From contig JBEBCD010000036.1 in the NCBI GenBank assembly GCA_041158045.1, forward strand, positions 1-64,000: a DNA stretch of 64,000 nucleotides, in the 5' to 3' direction. Both the position numbers and the translations under genes were made by a program. The notes beneath the pieces were generated by a model. It did not search any database and was not told the origin of the DNA. It worked only from the letters and a program-made list of their open reading frames with translations. Below, in pieces: positions 18,692 to 29,021 of this stretch. This DNA comes from CAXRBC01 sp041158045 (GTDB taxonomy: Bacteria > Actinomycetota > Acidimicrobiia > Acidimicrobiales > Ilumatobacteraceae). Position 1 is the first letter of the stretch, and each line of letters opens with the position of its first letter.

Positions 18692-19240
18692 TCAGTCTCG
18701 CGGACGGTGCACGATCCGCATCGTCCTGCCCACCTCGGCGGGTGCGGGCAGGACCCGGTGCCGCTCGTGGAGGGCCGTGAAGGCGGCGAGGACCCCGTCC
18801 GCCATCGGGGCGGAGCGGCCCGCCCGGGCGTCGACGTGCACGAGCATCTGCTCCGCGACGCTGAGGCGCGTGTCGTCGCCGTCGCGGTACATCTCGTGCC
18901 AGATGTGCACCCGCTTGGCGTCGAGGTCGAGCACCCGGGTCGTGACCCGCAACGGCTCGCCGAGCGCGGCCTCGCGTTCGTAGACGATGTGGGTCTCGAC
19001 GGTGTAGAGCGAGCGCCCGGAGGCGCGGTACGCCTCGTCGATGCCCACGTAGCGGAACATGACGTCGGAGCCCCAGCCGAAGGCGGTGAGGTACGCGGCC
19101 TCCGTCATGTGGTCGTTGTAGTCCACCCACTGGGGGAGCACCGGTGAGCGCCAGAGATCGATCGGCGCGGGCGGCACCTCGCCCGGGCGCCACGGCGCGA
19201 CGTCGCGCATCACCCCCGCGTCGCGGTCGAAGCCGTCCAC
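18692..19240 (-). CDS. Hotdog-fold acyl-CoA thioesterase (betainyl/carnitinyl-CoA thioesterase candidate)
   Basis: A 182-residue 4HBT-type protein. The hotdog signature is WVDYNDHMTEAAYLTAFG with Asp and His in the catalytic DYNxHM segment, then SLYTVETHIVYEREAALGE and DLDAKRVHIWHEMYRDGD. It is clearly paralogous to the C-terminal domain of the carnitine dehydrogenase just upstream (shared pattern DYN-HM, SGRSxYTVE, LDAKRVH, HVDxRA). It probably releases CoA from betainyl-CoA or carnitinyl-CoA. GTG 19240 lies 3 nt after the dehydrogenase stop; a later ATG at VMRD is possible but would not remove the domain. Confidence 0.85.
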   Translation of the reverse strand: MDGFDRDAGVMRDVAPWRPGEVPPAPIDLWRSPVLPQWVDYNDHMTEAAYLTAFGWGSDVMFRYVGIDEAYRASGRSLYTVETHIVYEREAALGEPLRVTTRVLDLDAKRVHIWHEMYRDGDDTRLSVAEQMLVHVDARAGRSAPMADGVLAAFTALHERHRVLPAPAEVGRTMRIVHRPRD

Positions 19241-19243
19241 GGG

Positions 19244-20728
19244 CTAGTCGCGCGGCTGGCCGACGTGGCGCCCGACGCCGTCGGGTCGCGGCAGGCGGGC
19301 GTGCGCCTCCGCGATCGGCCGCAATCGGGCGAGGATCTCGTCGCCGATCGGCGACGACTTCTTCGCGCGCGTGTCGACGTGCAGGTAGAGGTGCTCCGCC
19401 GTCGCGACGACGCCGCCGGCGTCGCCGTCCCCGCGGGACCGCCGCGTGAGGACGGAGTGGAGGTGCACGCGCTTGGCGTCGAGCGACACGACCTGGGCCG
19501 TGACGGCGATCTCGTCGCCGACGCGGGACTCGCCGAGATACCGCACGTGGCTCTCGACGGTGTAGAAGGAGCGGCCGCTCGCGAGGTACTCGGAGGACAT
19601 CCCGACCTGGCGGAAGAAGTCGTCGAGCGCCTCGCTGGAGAGCTGCATGTAGCGGCTGTCGTTCATGTGGCCGTTGTAGTCGGCCCAGTCGGCGGGGACG
19701 CGCCGCACCCCGACCTCGATCGGCCGCGACGGGTCGACCGGCGGGGTCGTCGCGCCGGAGAAGAGGATGCGCTCGTACTCGGCGAGCGTCTCGCCCGCGC
19801 CGAAGCCGACGCTGCGCAGCCCCTGCATCACGGCGACGAGGCAGTCGTCGCGCAGGGCCTCGAGCTCGCGGATCGAGCGTCCGCGGGCCTGGGCGTCGGA
19901 CTGCCCGACGATCGTGTCGAGGAGCTCGTCGGTGAGCTCGGGGACGTCCATGAGCTTGGTCCACGGCCACTTCAGCGCCGGGCCGAACTGCGCCATGAAG
20001 TGCCGCATGCCGGCCTCGCCGCCCGCGATGCGGTACACGAGGAACGTGCCCATGAACGACCACCGCAGCCCAGCGCCGAATCGGATCGCGTCGTCGATCT
20101 GCTCCGCGGTGGCGACACCGTCGTGCACGAGCCAGAGGGCCTCGCGCCACAGCGCCTCCATCAGGCGGTCGGCGACGAAGCCGTCGATCTCCTTGTCGAG
20201 CACGAGCGGGCGCATGCCGACGCCGGCGTAGACCTCGCGGGCGCGCGCCACGGTCGCGGGAGCGGTGCGGGCGCCGCCGCAGATCTCGACGAGGGGCAGC
20301 AGGTAGACGGGGTTGAACGGGTGGCCGACGACGAAGCGCTCGGGGCGGACCATGTCGCGCTGGATCTCCGTCGGGAGGAGCCCGGACGTGCTCGAGCCGA
20401 AGACGACGTCGGGGCCCGCGGCGCGGCTGGCGCGGGCGAGGAGGTCGCGCTTGAGCTCCAGGCGCTCCGGCGCGCTCTCCTGGACGAACTCGACGCCCTC
20501 CACGGCCTCCTCGGGGGTGGCGACGAAGTGGATGCGGCCCTCGGGTGGCAGCGGGGCGATGGTGAGCCGCTCGTACGCGCGGCGCGCGTTGGCCATCACC
20601 TCGGCCACCTTGCGGGGTGCCTCGGGGTCGACGTCGAAGAGGCGCACGTCGGCGCCGTTGAGTGCGAAGCGCGCGGCCCATCCGCCGCCGATGACGCCGC
20701 CGCCGAGCAGGCCGACGGTGCGCGTCAC
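19244..20728 (-). CDS. lcdH: L-carnitine 3-dehydrogenase fused to a betainyl-CoA thioesterase domain
   Basis: A 494-residue fusion. Residues 1-~320 are a 3-hydroxyacyl-CoA-dehydrogenase-like NAD enzyme: VGLLGGGVIGGGWAARF, FGSSTSGLLPTEIQRDM, FVVGHPFNPVYLLPLVEIC, DGFVADRLMEALWREALWL and RWSFMGTFLVYRIAGGEAG, the form seen in carnitine dehydrogenases. Residues ~325-494 are a hotdog thioesterase (WADYNGHMNDSRYMQLSSE). Carnitine dehydrogenase oxidises L-carnitine to 3-dehydrocarnitine; such C-terminal thioesterase fusions are known in aerobic carnitine degraders and hydrolyse betainyl-CoA to glycine betaine. Starts at GTG 20728, 28 nt after the BKACE stop. Both halves serve the same pathway as the BKACE gene. 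Confidence 0.88.
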   Translation of the reverse strand: MTRTVGLLGGGVIGGGWAARFALNGADVRLFDVDPEAPRKVAEVMANARRAYERLTIAPLPPEGRIHFVATPEEAVEGVEFVQESAPERLELKRDLLARASRAAGPDVVFGSSTSGLLPTEIQRDMVRPERFVVGHPFNPVYLLPLVEICGGARTAPATVARAREVYAGVGMRPLVLDKEIDGFVADRLMEALWREALWLVHDGVATAEQIDDAIRFGAGLRWSFMGTFLVYRIAGGEAGMRHFMAQFGPALKWPWTKLMDVPELTDELLDTIVGQSDAQARGRSIRELEALRDDCLVAVMQGLRSVGFGAGETLAEYERILFSGATTPPVDPSRPIEVGVRRVPADWADYNGHMNDSRYMQLSSEALDDFFRQVGMSSEYLASGRSFYTVESHVRYLGESRVGDEIAVTAQVVSLDAKRVHLHSVLTRRSRGDGDAGGVVATAEHLYLHVDTRAKKSSPIGDEILARLRPIAEAHARLPRPDGVGRHVGQPRD

Positions 20729-20756
20729 GTGGACCGAACCCGTCGCTGCGCCCGCG

Positions 20757-21653
20757 TCACGCGGGCGAGGTGAGGCGGAGCTTGTCGCGGACCGCGGCCG
20801 GGCCGAGGACGTTGACGTTCATGCCGCGGAGGAGCTCGGCGGCGCGCGCCACGAGCTCGGCGTTGGTCGCGAGCCGCCCCTTGCCGAGGTAGAGGTTGTC
20901 CTCGAGGCCGACGCGCACGTTGCCGCCCGCGAGCGCGGCCATCGCGACGAATGGCAGCTGCATGCGACCGATCGAGAACGCGCTGAAGACGGTGCCGGGC
21001 GGCAGTTGCTGCACCATCGCCATGAAGGTGCCCGGATCGTCGGGCGCGCCGTAGGCGATGCCCATGCAGAGCTGGACCATGAGCGGGTCGTCGAACAGCC
21101 CCTCGGCCTGCATCTCCTTCACGAGCACGAGGTGGCCCGTGTCGAAGACCTCGAGCTCGGGCCGCACGCCGAGGGCCTGCACCTGGCGGGCCATGGAGCG
21201 CAGCACCGACGGGGTGTTGACCATCACGTAGTCGCCGCCCGACGCGAAGTTCATGGACCCCATGTCGAGGGTGCAGATCTCGGGGCGCAGGCGGCGCACG
21301 TGGTCGAGTCGCTCGGTGGCGCCCGCCATGTCGGTGCCGACCTCGTCGAGCGGCAGGGGCTTCTCGTCCCCGCCGAGCACGAGGTCGCCGCCCATGCCGG
21401 CCGTGAGGTTGATCACCACGTCGACGTCGGACGACCGGATGCGGTCGACGACCTCGGCGTAGAGCTCGGTGTCGCGCGAGCCCCTGCCCGTGCGGGGGTC
21501 GCGCACGTGCACGTGCACGATGGCGGCGCCCGCGCGCGCGGCGTCGATCGCGGACTCGGCGATCTGCCGTGGCGTCACGGGCACCTTGTCGCTCTTGCCG
21601 ACCGTGTCGCCCGCTCCGGTCACCGCGCACGTGATGAAGACGTCCCAATTCAC
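20757..21653 (-). CDS. BKACE (DUF849) beta-keto acid cleavage enzyme, probable dehydrocarnitine cleavage enzyme
   Basis: A 298-residue TIM-barrel enzyme of the beta-keto acid cleavage family. Visible motifs are ITCAVTGAG near the N-terminus, IVHVHVRDPRTGRGSRD with the two zinc-binding histidines, NLTAGMGGD, ICTLDMGSMNFASG and a late GGNVRVGLEDNLYLGKG. BKACEs transfer the keto acid's acyl part to CoA from acetyl-CoA, releasing acetoacetate; the carnitine type makes betainyl-CoA plus acetoacetate from 3-dehydrocarnitine. The adjacent carnitine dehydrogenase-thioesterase and divergent acetoacetyl-CoA synthetase fit that reaction exactly. Starts at GTG 21653 with TAACCT 7 nt upstream and no Shine-Dalgarno, so probably leaderless. 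Confidence 0.88.
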   Translation of the reverse strand: MNWDVFITCAVTGAGDTVGKSDKVPVTPRQIAESAIDAARAGAAIVHVHVRDPRTGRGSRDTELYAEVVDRIRSSDVDVVINLTAGMGGDLVLGGDEKPLPLDEVGTDMAGATERLDHVRRLRPEICTLDMGSMNFASGGDYVMVNTPSVLRSMARQVQALGVRPELEVFDTGHLVLVKEMQAEGLFDDPLMVQLCMGIAYGAPDDPGTFMAMVQQLPPGTVFSAFSIGRMQLPFVAMAALAGGNVRVGLEDNLYLGKGRLATNAELVARAAELLRGMNVNVLGPAAVRDKLRLTSPA

Positions 21654-21672
21654 GCTCGTTAGGTTAGGTCGG
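21654..21672. promoter_or_regulatory. 19-bp bidirectional leaderless promoter between BKACE and aacS
   Basis: Only 19 bp separate the two GTG starts. On plus, TAGGTT (21660-21665) lies 7 nt before GTG 21673; on minus, TAACCT (21666-21661) lies 7 nt before GTG 21653. The two hexamers overlap in AGGTTAGG-type sequence. TAnnnT about 7 nt before a start codon is the -10 arrangement of leaderless actinobacterial genes. Confidence 0.65.
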
Positions 21673-23700
<2,028 letters not shown>

Positions 23701-23712
23701 GCGGGGGCGTCG

Positions 23713-23736
23713 CGGGCGGGGCCGGCGCCCCGCCCG
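23713..23736. terminator. GC-rich stem-loop between convergent aacS and gdhA
   Basis: CGGGCGGGGC at 23713-23722 pairs with GCCCCGCCCG at 23727-23736 around a CGGC loop, in the 36-nt gap between converging stops. No T-tract; a bidirectional terminator is the likely role. Confidence 0.65.
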
Positions 23737-25026
23737 TCACGGGTGCAGGCCGCGGAGTCGGTGCGCGTCGGCGATGGTCTTCATGCCGAGCACCTGCGCC
23801 GCCATGCGGTACGGGATCGCGTGCTCGGTGGCGAAGCCGTGGAGGCGGCGGAACGCGCCGCGCATGAGGTCGACCACCGTCCTGTTGACCTCGTCCTCGT
23901 CCCAGGAGAGGTGGGCGAAGTTTTGGCACTGCTCGAGGTAGGAGCAGGTGACGCCGCCCGCGTTGGCGTAGACGTCGGGCACGACGACGACGCCCTTGTC
24001 GGCGAGCACCTCGTCGGCGTCCGGGGTGAGCGGGCCGTTGGCACCCTCGACGACGAGCCGCGCATCCATCGTCGCCGCGACGCGCGCGTCGACCGCATCG
24101 CCGAGGGCGCAGGGCATGACGATGTCGGCCGGCAGGGCGAAGAGCGCGGGCGAGCCGTCGGCGCCCTTGGCGACGATGTCGCCCTGGTCGGTCTCCACGA
24201 CGCTGCGGGCGCCCGCGCGCATGGCGGCATCGAGGGCGGCCACGTCGATGCCCGACTCGCGATGGATGGCGCCGCCGACGTCGGCGACCGCCACGATGCG
24301 GGCGCCGCGCGCGCTCGCGAGCCGCGCCGCCCACGCACCCACCTGGCCGTAGCCCTGGATCGAGATGCGCGCCCCCCGCAGGTCGAGGCCGATCTCGCGG
24401 CCCGCCAGCTCGGCGGCCTCGACGACGCCGCGCCCGGTGGCGGACTCGCGGCCGAGCGAGCCACCGAGCTCGATCGGCTTGCCGGTGACGACGCCCTGCA
24501 CCACGTGGCCGACGCTCGTCGAGTACTGGTCCATCACCCACGCCATCACCTGGGCGTTGGTGCCGACGTCGGGGGCCGGGACGTCCTTGTCCGGACCGAG
24601 GAAGGGGATGATCTCGGACACGTAGCGACGGGTGATGCGCTCGAGCTCGCGCTCGGTGTGGCGCTTCGGGTCGATCGCGATGCCGCCCTTGGCCCCGCCG
24701 AGCGGCAGGTTCATCAGCGCGGTCTTCAGCGACATCGCGATGGCGAGTGCCACGACCTCGTCGCGGTTGACCCCCGGGTGGTAGCGGATACCGCCCTTGG
24801 CGGGGCCGCGCGTCGTGTTGTGGTGCACGCGCCATCCGACGAGGTGGTCGCGCGAGCCGTCGTCGCGGCGGAAGGGGATCGAGACCTCGAGCACGCGCCG
24901 AGGCGCGATGATCGTCTCGATGAGCCCGTCCTCGAGGCGGAGCCACTCGCCCGCGCGACGCACGCGCAGCTCGGCCGACTCGAGCGCCGGATCCTTGGCG
25001 GCCCGCGCGCCGCCGGACGTCGTCAT
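23737..25026 (-). CDS. gdhA: Glutamate dehydrogenase (Glu/Leu/Phe/Val dehydrogenase family)
   Basis: A 429-residue hexamer-type glutamate dehydrogenase. The glutamate pocket and catalytic lysines are in TTRGPAKGGIRYHP and LPLGGAKGGI; the dinucleotide loop is IQGYGQVGAWAA after residue ~220, followed by AVADVGG. Late conserved segments are VEGANGPLTPDAD and DVYANAGGVTCSYLEQCQN. It interconverts 2-oxoglutarate plus ammonia and glutamate; coenzyme choice is uncertain. Its ATG at 25026 overlaps the stop of the upstream GGDEF-EAL gene (ATGA), while a TAGGCT hexamer (25041-25036) 9 nt upstream could give it a promoter of its own. Confidence 0.93.
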   Translation of the reverse strand: MTTSGGARAAKDPALESAELRVRRAGEWLRLEDGLIETIIAPRRVLEVSIPFRRDDGSRDHLVGWRVHHNTTRGPAKGGIRYHPGVNRDEVVALAIAMSLKTALMNLPLGGAKGGIAIDPKRHTERELERITRRYVSEIIPFLGPDKDVPAPDVGTNAQVMAWVMDQYSTSVGHVVQGVVTGKPIELGGSLGRESATGRGVVEAAELAGREIGLDLRGARISIQGYGQVGAWAARLASARGARIVAVADVGGAIHRESGIDVAALDAAMRAGARSVVETDQGDIVAKGADGSPALFALPADIVMPCALGDAVDARVAATMDARLVVEGANGPLTPDADEVLADKGVVVVPDVYANAGGVTCSYLEQCQNFAHLSWDEDEVNRTVVDLMRGAFRRLHGFATEHAIPYRMAAQVLGMKTIADAHRLRGLHP

Positions 25027-27314
25027 AGCGGCCTGAGCCTAGGCCACTTGCCGATCTCGTCGAGCGAGGCGAGCGCCTGCGGCATGCGCTCCGGTGCGAC
25101 GGGATGGCTGATGAGGTAGCCCTGCGCCTTCGCGCAGCCGAGGTCGGCGAGCGCGTGCAGTTGCTGCACGCTCTCCACGCCCTCGGCGACGACGTCGAGC
25201 GACAGCGAGCCCGCCATCGCGACGATGGTCTGCACGATGCTGCCGGCGTTCGCATCCTCGAGGATGCCGGCGACGAAGGTGCGGTCGATCTTGAGGCAGT
25301 GGATCGGGAACTTCTGGAGGAATGCGAGCGAGGAGTACCCGGTGCCGAAGTCGTCGATCGCGATGCGGACGCCGAGATCGGCGAGGCGCCGCAGCGTGGT
25401 GAGCGCCTGGGCGGGCTGGCTGATCATCACGCCCTCGGTGATCTCGATCCAGAGCTGGTCGGCGGGGATGCGCGCGCGCAGCAGCGCCTCGTTGACCACC
25501 GCCACGAAGTTGGGGTCGTGGAGCTGTCGGGGAGAGACGTTGACCGACATGGTCGCGCCGCGCTGGCACGCGCCCTGGGCGATCCACTCGCCGAGGTGCG
25601 TGAGCGCCTCGAGCAGCGCCCATGCGCCGATCGGCAGGATCGTGCCCGTCTCCTCGGCGATGGGGATGAACTCGGCGGGCGACACCGGGCGGCCGTCCTC
25701 GCGTTGCCAGCGCATGAGCGCCTCGAAGCCCACCACGTCGCCGAGTCGCACGTCGACGATCGGCTGGTGCACGAGGCGCAGCTCGCGCCGCTCCAGGGCC
25801 CGGTAGAGCGCGGTCTCGAGCTCGAGGCGGTGGGTGACGCTGCGCAGCATGGACTCGTCGAAGACGGCCACGCAGTTGCGCCCCGCCTCCTTGGCGCGGT
25901 ACATCGCCGTGTCCGCGTGGCGCAGGAGGTCCTCCGCGGTGGTGGAGACGCCCGGCTGGTGGATCGCGACGCCGACGCTGGTGGAGACGAAGACGTCCCC
26001 CTGGCGCAGGGGGAGCGGCTCGCGGAACGCCTCGAGGACGTGGTCCGCGACCAGCATCGCGTCGCTCACCTCGCGGGCCTCCGCGTCGAGCACGACGAAC
26101 TCGTCGCCGGAGATGCGCCCCACGATGCAGCGCGCCGGGAGCGCGACGCGCAGGCGCTGCGCGACCGCCATGAGCACGTCGTCGCCGACCTGGTGGCCGA
26201 GGCTGTCGTTGATGTTCTTGAAGCGGTCGACGTCGATGAAGAGGACGGCCGGCTTGCGGCCGTCCTCGTGGGCGCGCGCGAGCGCTCCCGCGACGTGCTC
26301 GAGCATGAGCAGCCGGTTGGACAGCCCCGTGAGCGCGTCCGTCTGCGCGGACGCGACGAGGCGCCGCTGGAGCTCGGCGTTGGCGCGCAGGGCGGCCCCC
26401 ACCCGCAGCATCACGACCGCGGCGAGCACCGCGATCGACGTCGCGCGCACGACGCGGTCGGCCGTGCCGGCGGGGCTCGCGAGCGTGAGGACGACGACGG
26501 GCACGACGAGGGCCGCGGTCGTGAGCAGCACGCGTGCGCGCAGCGGGGTGCGGGTGCGCCCCGGCGCGGGAGAGGCGAGCGACGCCGCGGACGGATGGAG
26601 CACCGCGGCGGACGCGAGGAACAGCGAGAGCACCGACGGTGCGTACGCGAGGTGCGGGGCGACGTCGAGGCGCCCGGCGTCGGCCGCGGCGTACGCGAGG
26701 TCGCCGAGGATGGATGCGCCGATCGCGCCCGCGACGAGGCCGGCAGCCGCGCTCTGGCGCGCGTCGGAGAGGAGGAGCCAGGCGAGGACGAAGACGACGA
26801 CCGCGCTGCCCGCGAGCGTGGCGCCCGCGACGGCGACGACGGCCACGTCGGCGGCGCCCACGCGCTCGCGCGGCTCGAGCAGTGCGATCCAGATGACGCA
26901 CCACGCGCCGAGCGCGACGATGGCGGCGTCGGCGAGCACGTCGCCGGGGTCGCGCCCGAGCCGGCGGCGGATCGTCGCGACGAGTCCGCCGACGAGCACG
27001 ACCTGCACGGCGAGGAACGCGATCGCCGCCGCGAGCGCCGCGCCGCCCGTCGCGTCGCCGTCGGAGCGCTCGTCGAGCACCTGGCCGACCGCGAGGCAGG
27101 CGACGAGCAGCGCGAGCGGCGCCACCACGCGCGGCCCCGGTCGGTGGATCGCGGCGCCGAGCGCGAGCGCCACGACGAGCTGGGCGATCGCCAGCGGGTA
27201 GGCCCAGCCGTGGCCGTCGGCCGGTGCGAGGACGAGGTGCACGACGACCACCGCGGCGCCCGCCGCTGCCGTGGCCCACGCCGCGCGCGCCATCGTCGCG
27301 GGTGCCGAGGCCAC
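25023..27314 (-). CDS. Membrane-anchored GGDEF-EAL cyclic-di-GMP enzyme
   Basis: A 763-residue protein. Residues 1-~330 hold about nine hydrophobic helices forming an N-terminal sensor region; ~345-505 is a GGDEF domain (TDALTGLSNRLLMLEHV, FIDVDRFKNINDSLGH, and the active loop RISGDEF, an S-G-D-E-F variant); ~515-760 is an EAL domain (GFEALMRWQRED, SVNVSPRQLHD, AIDDFGTGYSSLAFLQKFP, KIDRTF, AEGVE). Phosphodiesterase residues look intact; cyclase activity with SGDEF is possible. No RxxD inhibitory site is seen. GTG 27314 was chosen because TAACCT (27328-27323) stands 8 nt upstream. It is translationally coupled to gdhA. Confidence 0.88.
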   Translation of the reverse strand: MASAPATMARAAWATAAAGAAVVVVHLVLAPADGHGWAYPLAIAQLVVALALGAAIHRPGPRVVAPLALLVACLAVGQVLDERSDGDATGGAALAAAIAFLAVQVVLVGGLVATIRRRLGRDPGDVLADAAIVALGAWCVIWIALLEPRERVGAADVAVVAVAGATLAGSAVVVFVLAWLLLSDARQSAAAGLVAGAIGASILGDLAYAAADAGRLDVAPHLAYAPSVLSLFLASAAVLHPSAASLASPAPGRTRTPLRARVLLTTAALVVPVVVLTLASPAGTADRVVRATSIAVLAAVVMLRVGAALRANAELQRRLVASAQTDALTGLSNRLLMLEHVAGALARAHEDGRKPAVLFIDVDRFKNINDSLGHQVGDDVLMAVAQRLRVALPARCIVGRISGDEFVVLDAEAREVSDAMLVADHVLEAFREPLPLRQGDVFVSTSVGVAIHQPGVSTTAEDLLRHADTAMYRAKEAGRNCVAVFDESMLRSVTHRLELETALYRALERRELRLVHQPIVDVRLGDVVGFEALMRWQREDGRPVSPAEFIPIAEETGTILPIGAWALLEALTHLGEWIAQGACQRGATMSVNVSPRQLHDPNFVAVVNEALLRARIPADQLWIEITEGVMISQPAQALTTLRRLADLGVRIAIDDFGTGYSSLAFLQKFPIHCLKIDRTFVAGILEDANAGSIVQTIVAMAGSLSLDVVAEGVESVQQLHALADLGCAKAQGYLISHPVAPERMPQALASLDEIGKWPRLRPL

Positions 27315-27432
27315 GAGGGACAAGGTTAGGGACGGGTGCCGCGTCGGCGCGGCGACGAGGGGTACCATCGTCGCGGGCGGAGGCTCGCGCGCGATGCGCG
27401 CGTCCACGAGGAGCCGACCCCATGCACGCCAC
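27315..27432. promoter_or_regulatory. Divergent region with possible six-codon leader reading frame
   Basis: 118 nt between the GGDEF-EAL start (minus) and the 27433 gene (plus). It has TAACCT for the minus gene (27328-27323) and TACCAT at 27363-27368 as a possible plus -10. GAGGAG at 27408-27413 is ideally spaced (8 nt) not for ATG 27433 but for ATG 27422, which opens a six-codon frame (M-H-A-T-C-T) ending at 27442 across the real start. Confidence 0.4.
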
Positions 27433-28032
27433 ATGTACGTGACGCGACACTCGCAGGTCGCGGACCGCGCCCTGCGCGACGCGCTGTGGACGTTGTACCG
27501 GCGTGCCTACGCGCCCGTCGCGGCCGAGTCGCCGACGCACGAGATGCTGGAGCGCGAGGAGTTCGACGCGCAGCTGCTCGAGCCGTCCAACCGCGCGTGG
27601 GTCGCGTGGGACGACCGGATGCCCGTGGCGATGACGCTCGTGTCGACCAACGTGCGGACCACGCGCTGGCTCAGCGAGGAGTACTTCGCGCGCCACTACC
27701 CGGAGCGCCACCGCGCCGGGCAGGTGCACTACATCGTGTGGGTCGTCGTGGACCCGGACGCGGACCCGCACGGCGCGAACCTCCTGCTCGCGCAGCAGGC
27801 GCTCGCGGTGGAGGCCAAGGAGGGCGCGCTGCTCGTCTTCGACGTGCCCGAGACGCACGAGCCCGGGGCGACCGAGGGCGCCGGGCGCGCCGCCGAGCTG
27901 CTGCTGCGGCTGGCGCGACTCGTCGGGACGGTCGACCTGTTGCCGCTCACGACGCAGCGCTACTACGCACTCGACTTCACCCGCGCGGCGCGCGACCACA
28001 CCACGGAGACGCGGGTCCCGGCACGGCGGTAG
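27433..28032 (+). CDS. Unrecognised 199-residue protein, GNAT-like in character
   Basis: Starts MYVTRHSQVADRAL and runs to a basic C-terminus. It looks like an alpha/beta cytosolic protein: ALWTLYRRAYAPVAAESP, then SNRAWVAWDDRMPVAMTLV, then WVVVDPDADPHGANLLLAQ and late PLTTQRYYALDF. The central run of a substrate-side helix followed by strands ending in VVDPDA and a helix recalls N-acyltransferases of the GNAT fold, but the acetyl-CoA loop is not clear, so I do not assign a function. It precedes phoH by 14 nt, on the same strand as phoH-ybeY-corC. Confidence 0.65.
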   Translation: MYVTRHSQVADRALRDALWTLYRRAYAPVAAESPTHEMLEREEFDAQLLEPSNRAWVAWDDRMPVAMTLVSTNVRTTRWLSEEYFARHYPERHRAGQVHYIVWVVVDPDADPHGANLLLAQQALAVEAKEGALLVFDVPETHEPGATEGAGRAAELLLRLARLVGTVDLLPLTTQRYYALDFTRAARDHTTETRVPARR

Positions 28033-28046
28033 CCTCGGGGGCGCCA

Positions 28047-29021
28047 ATGAGCGTCTCCGTCGCCTCGGTGACCGTGGTCGTCCCCGGGAGCCACCTGATG
28101 GGCGGCCTGCTCGGCGAGCGCGACGAGCACCTGCGGCTCATCGAGCGGTCGTTCCCCGACACGTCGGTCCGCGTGCGCGGCAACGAGGTGTCGCTCTCGG
28201 GCCCCGACGCCCCCGTCGTGGGGCGGCTCGTCGAGGAGCTGGCGGGGTTGCTGCAGCGCGGCGAGCACGTGGATCTCGTGGTGGTCGGGCGCAGCATCGA
28301 CATGGTGCGCGCCAACGAGCGACCGAGCGCGGTGCTGACCGGCGACGTCCTGCGCAGCCACGCCGGGCGCCCCGTGCGACCCAAGACCGCGGGCCAGAAG
28401 CGCTACGTGGACGCGATCCGCGACCACGTGGTGACGTTCGGCCTCGGGCCGGCGGGCACCGGCAAGAGTTGGCTCGCCGTCGCGATGGCCGTGCGCGCGC
28501 TCCAGGAGAAGTCGGTGCAGCGGATCATCCTCACCCGTCCCGCCGTGGAGGCGGGGGAGCGGCTCGGCTTCCTCCCCGGGGACCTCATGGCCAAGATCGA
28601 CCCGTACCTGCGTCCGCTCTACGACGCGCTCCACGACATGCTCGGCCCGGACGGCGCGCAGCGCCTGTCCGAGCGGGGGGTGCTCGAGGTGGCGCCGCTC
28701 GCCTTCATGCGCGGGCGCACGCTCAACCAGAGCTTCGTCATCCTCGACGAGGCGCAGAACACGACACCCGAGCAGATGAAGATGTTCCTCACCCGCATCG
28801 GCTTCGGCTCGCGCGCCGTCGTGACGGGCGACCCGACGCAGGCGGACGTGCCCGGCGGCCGCAGCGGCCTCGCGGGCATCGAGCGCACCCTCGCCGGGAT
28901 CGAGGGTCTCGCCTTCGTGCACCTCGACGGTCGGGACGTCGTGCGCCACCGCATCGTCGCCGAGATCGTCGCGGCATACGAGCGCGCCGGGTCGGGCGAC
29001 GCGCCGGCCGCGCGTGCCTGA
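28047..29021 (+). CDS. phoH: PhoH-family ATPase
   Basis: A 324-residue PhoH-like protein: N-terminal KH-like region (IERSFPDTSVRVRGNEV), Walker A GPAGTGKS at residues 134-141, Walker B with FVILDEAQNTTPEQMKMFL, and GDPTQADVPGGRSGL, all standard for the family. PhoH proteins are RNA-associated ATPases/helicases that pair genetically with YbeY in rRNA maturation. ATG 28047 is 14 nt after the preceding gene; TAGCCT lies at 28030-28035. The stop overlaps ybeY by 8 nt, in the conserved order phoH-ybeY-corC. Confidence 0.93.
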   Translation: MSVSVASVTVVVPGSHLMGGLLGERDEHLRLIERSFPDTSVRVRGNEVSLSGPDAPVVGRLVEELAGLLQRGEHVDLVVVGRSIDMVRANERPSAVLTGDVLRSHAGRPVRPKTAGQKRYVDAIRDHVVTFGLGPAGTGKSWLAVAMAVRALQEKSVQRIILTRPAVEAGERLGFLPGDLMAKIDPYLRPLYDALHDMLGPDGAQRLSERGVLEVAPLAFMRGRTLNQSFVILDEAQNTTPEQMKMFLTRIGFGSRAVVTGDPTQADVPGGRSGLAGIERTLAGIEGLAFVHLDGRDVVRHRIVAEIVAAYERAGSGDAPAARA

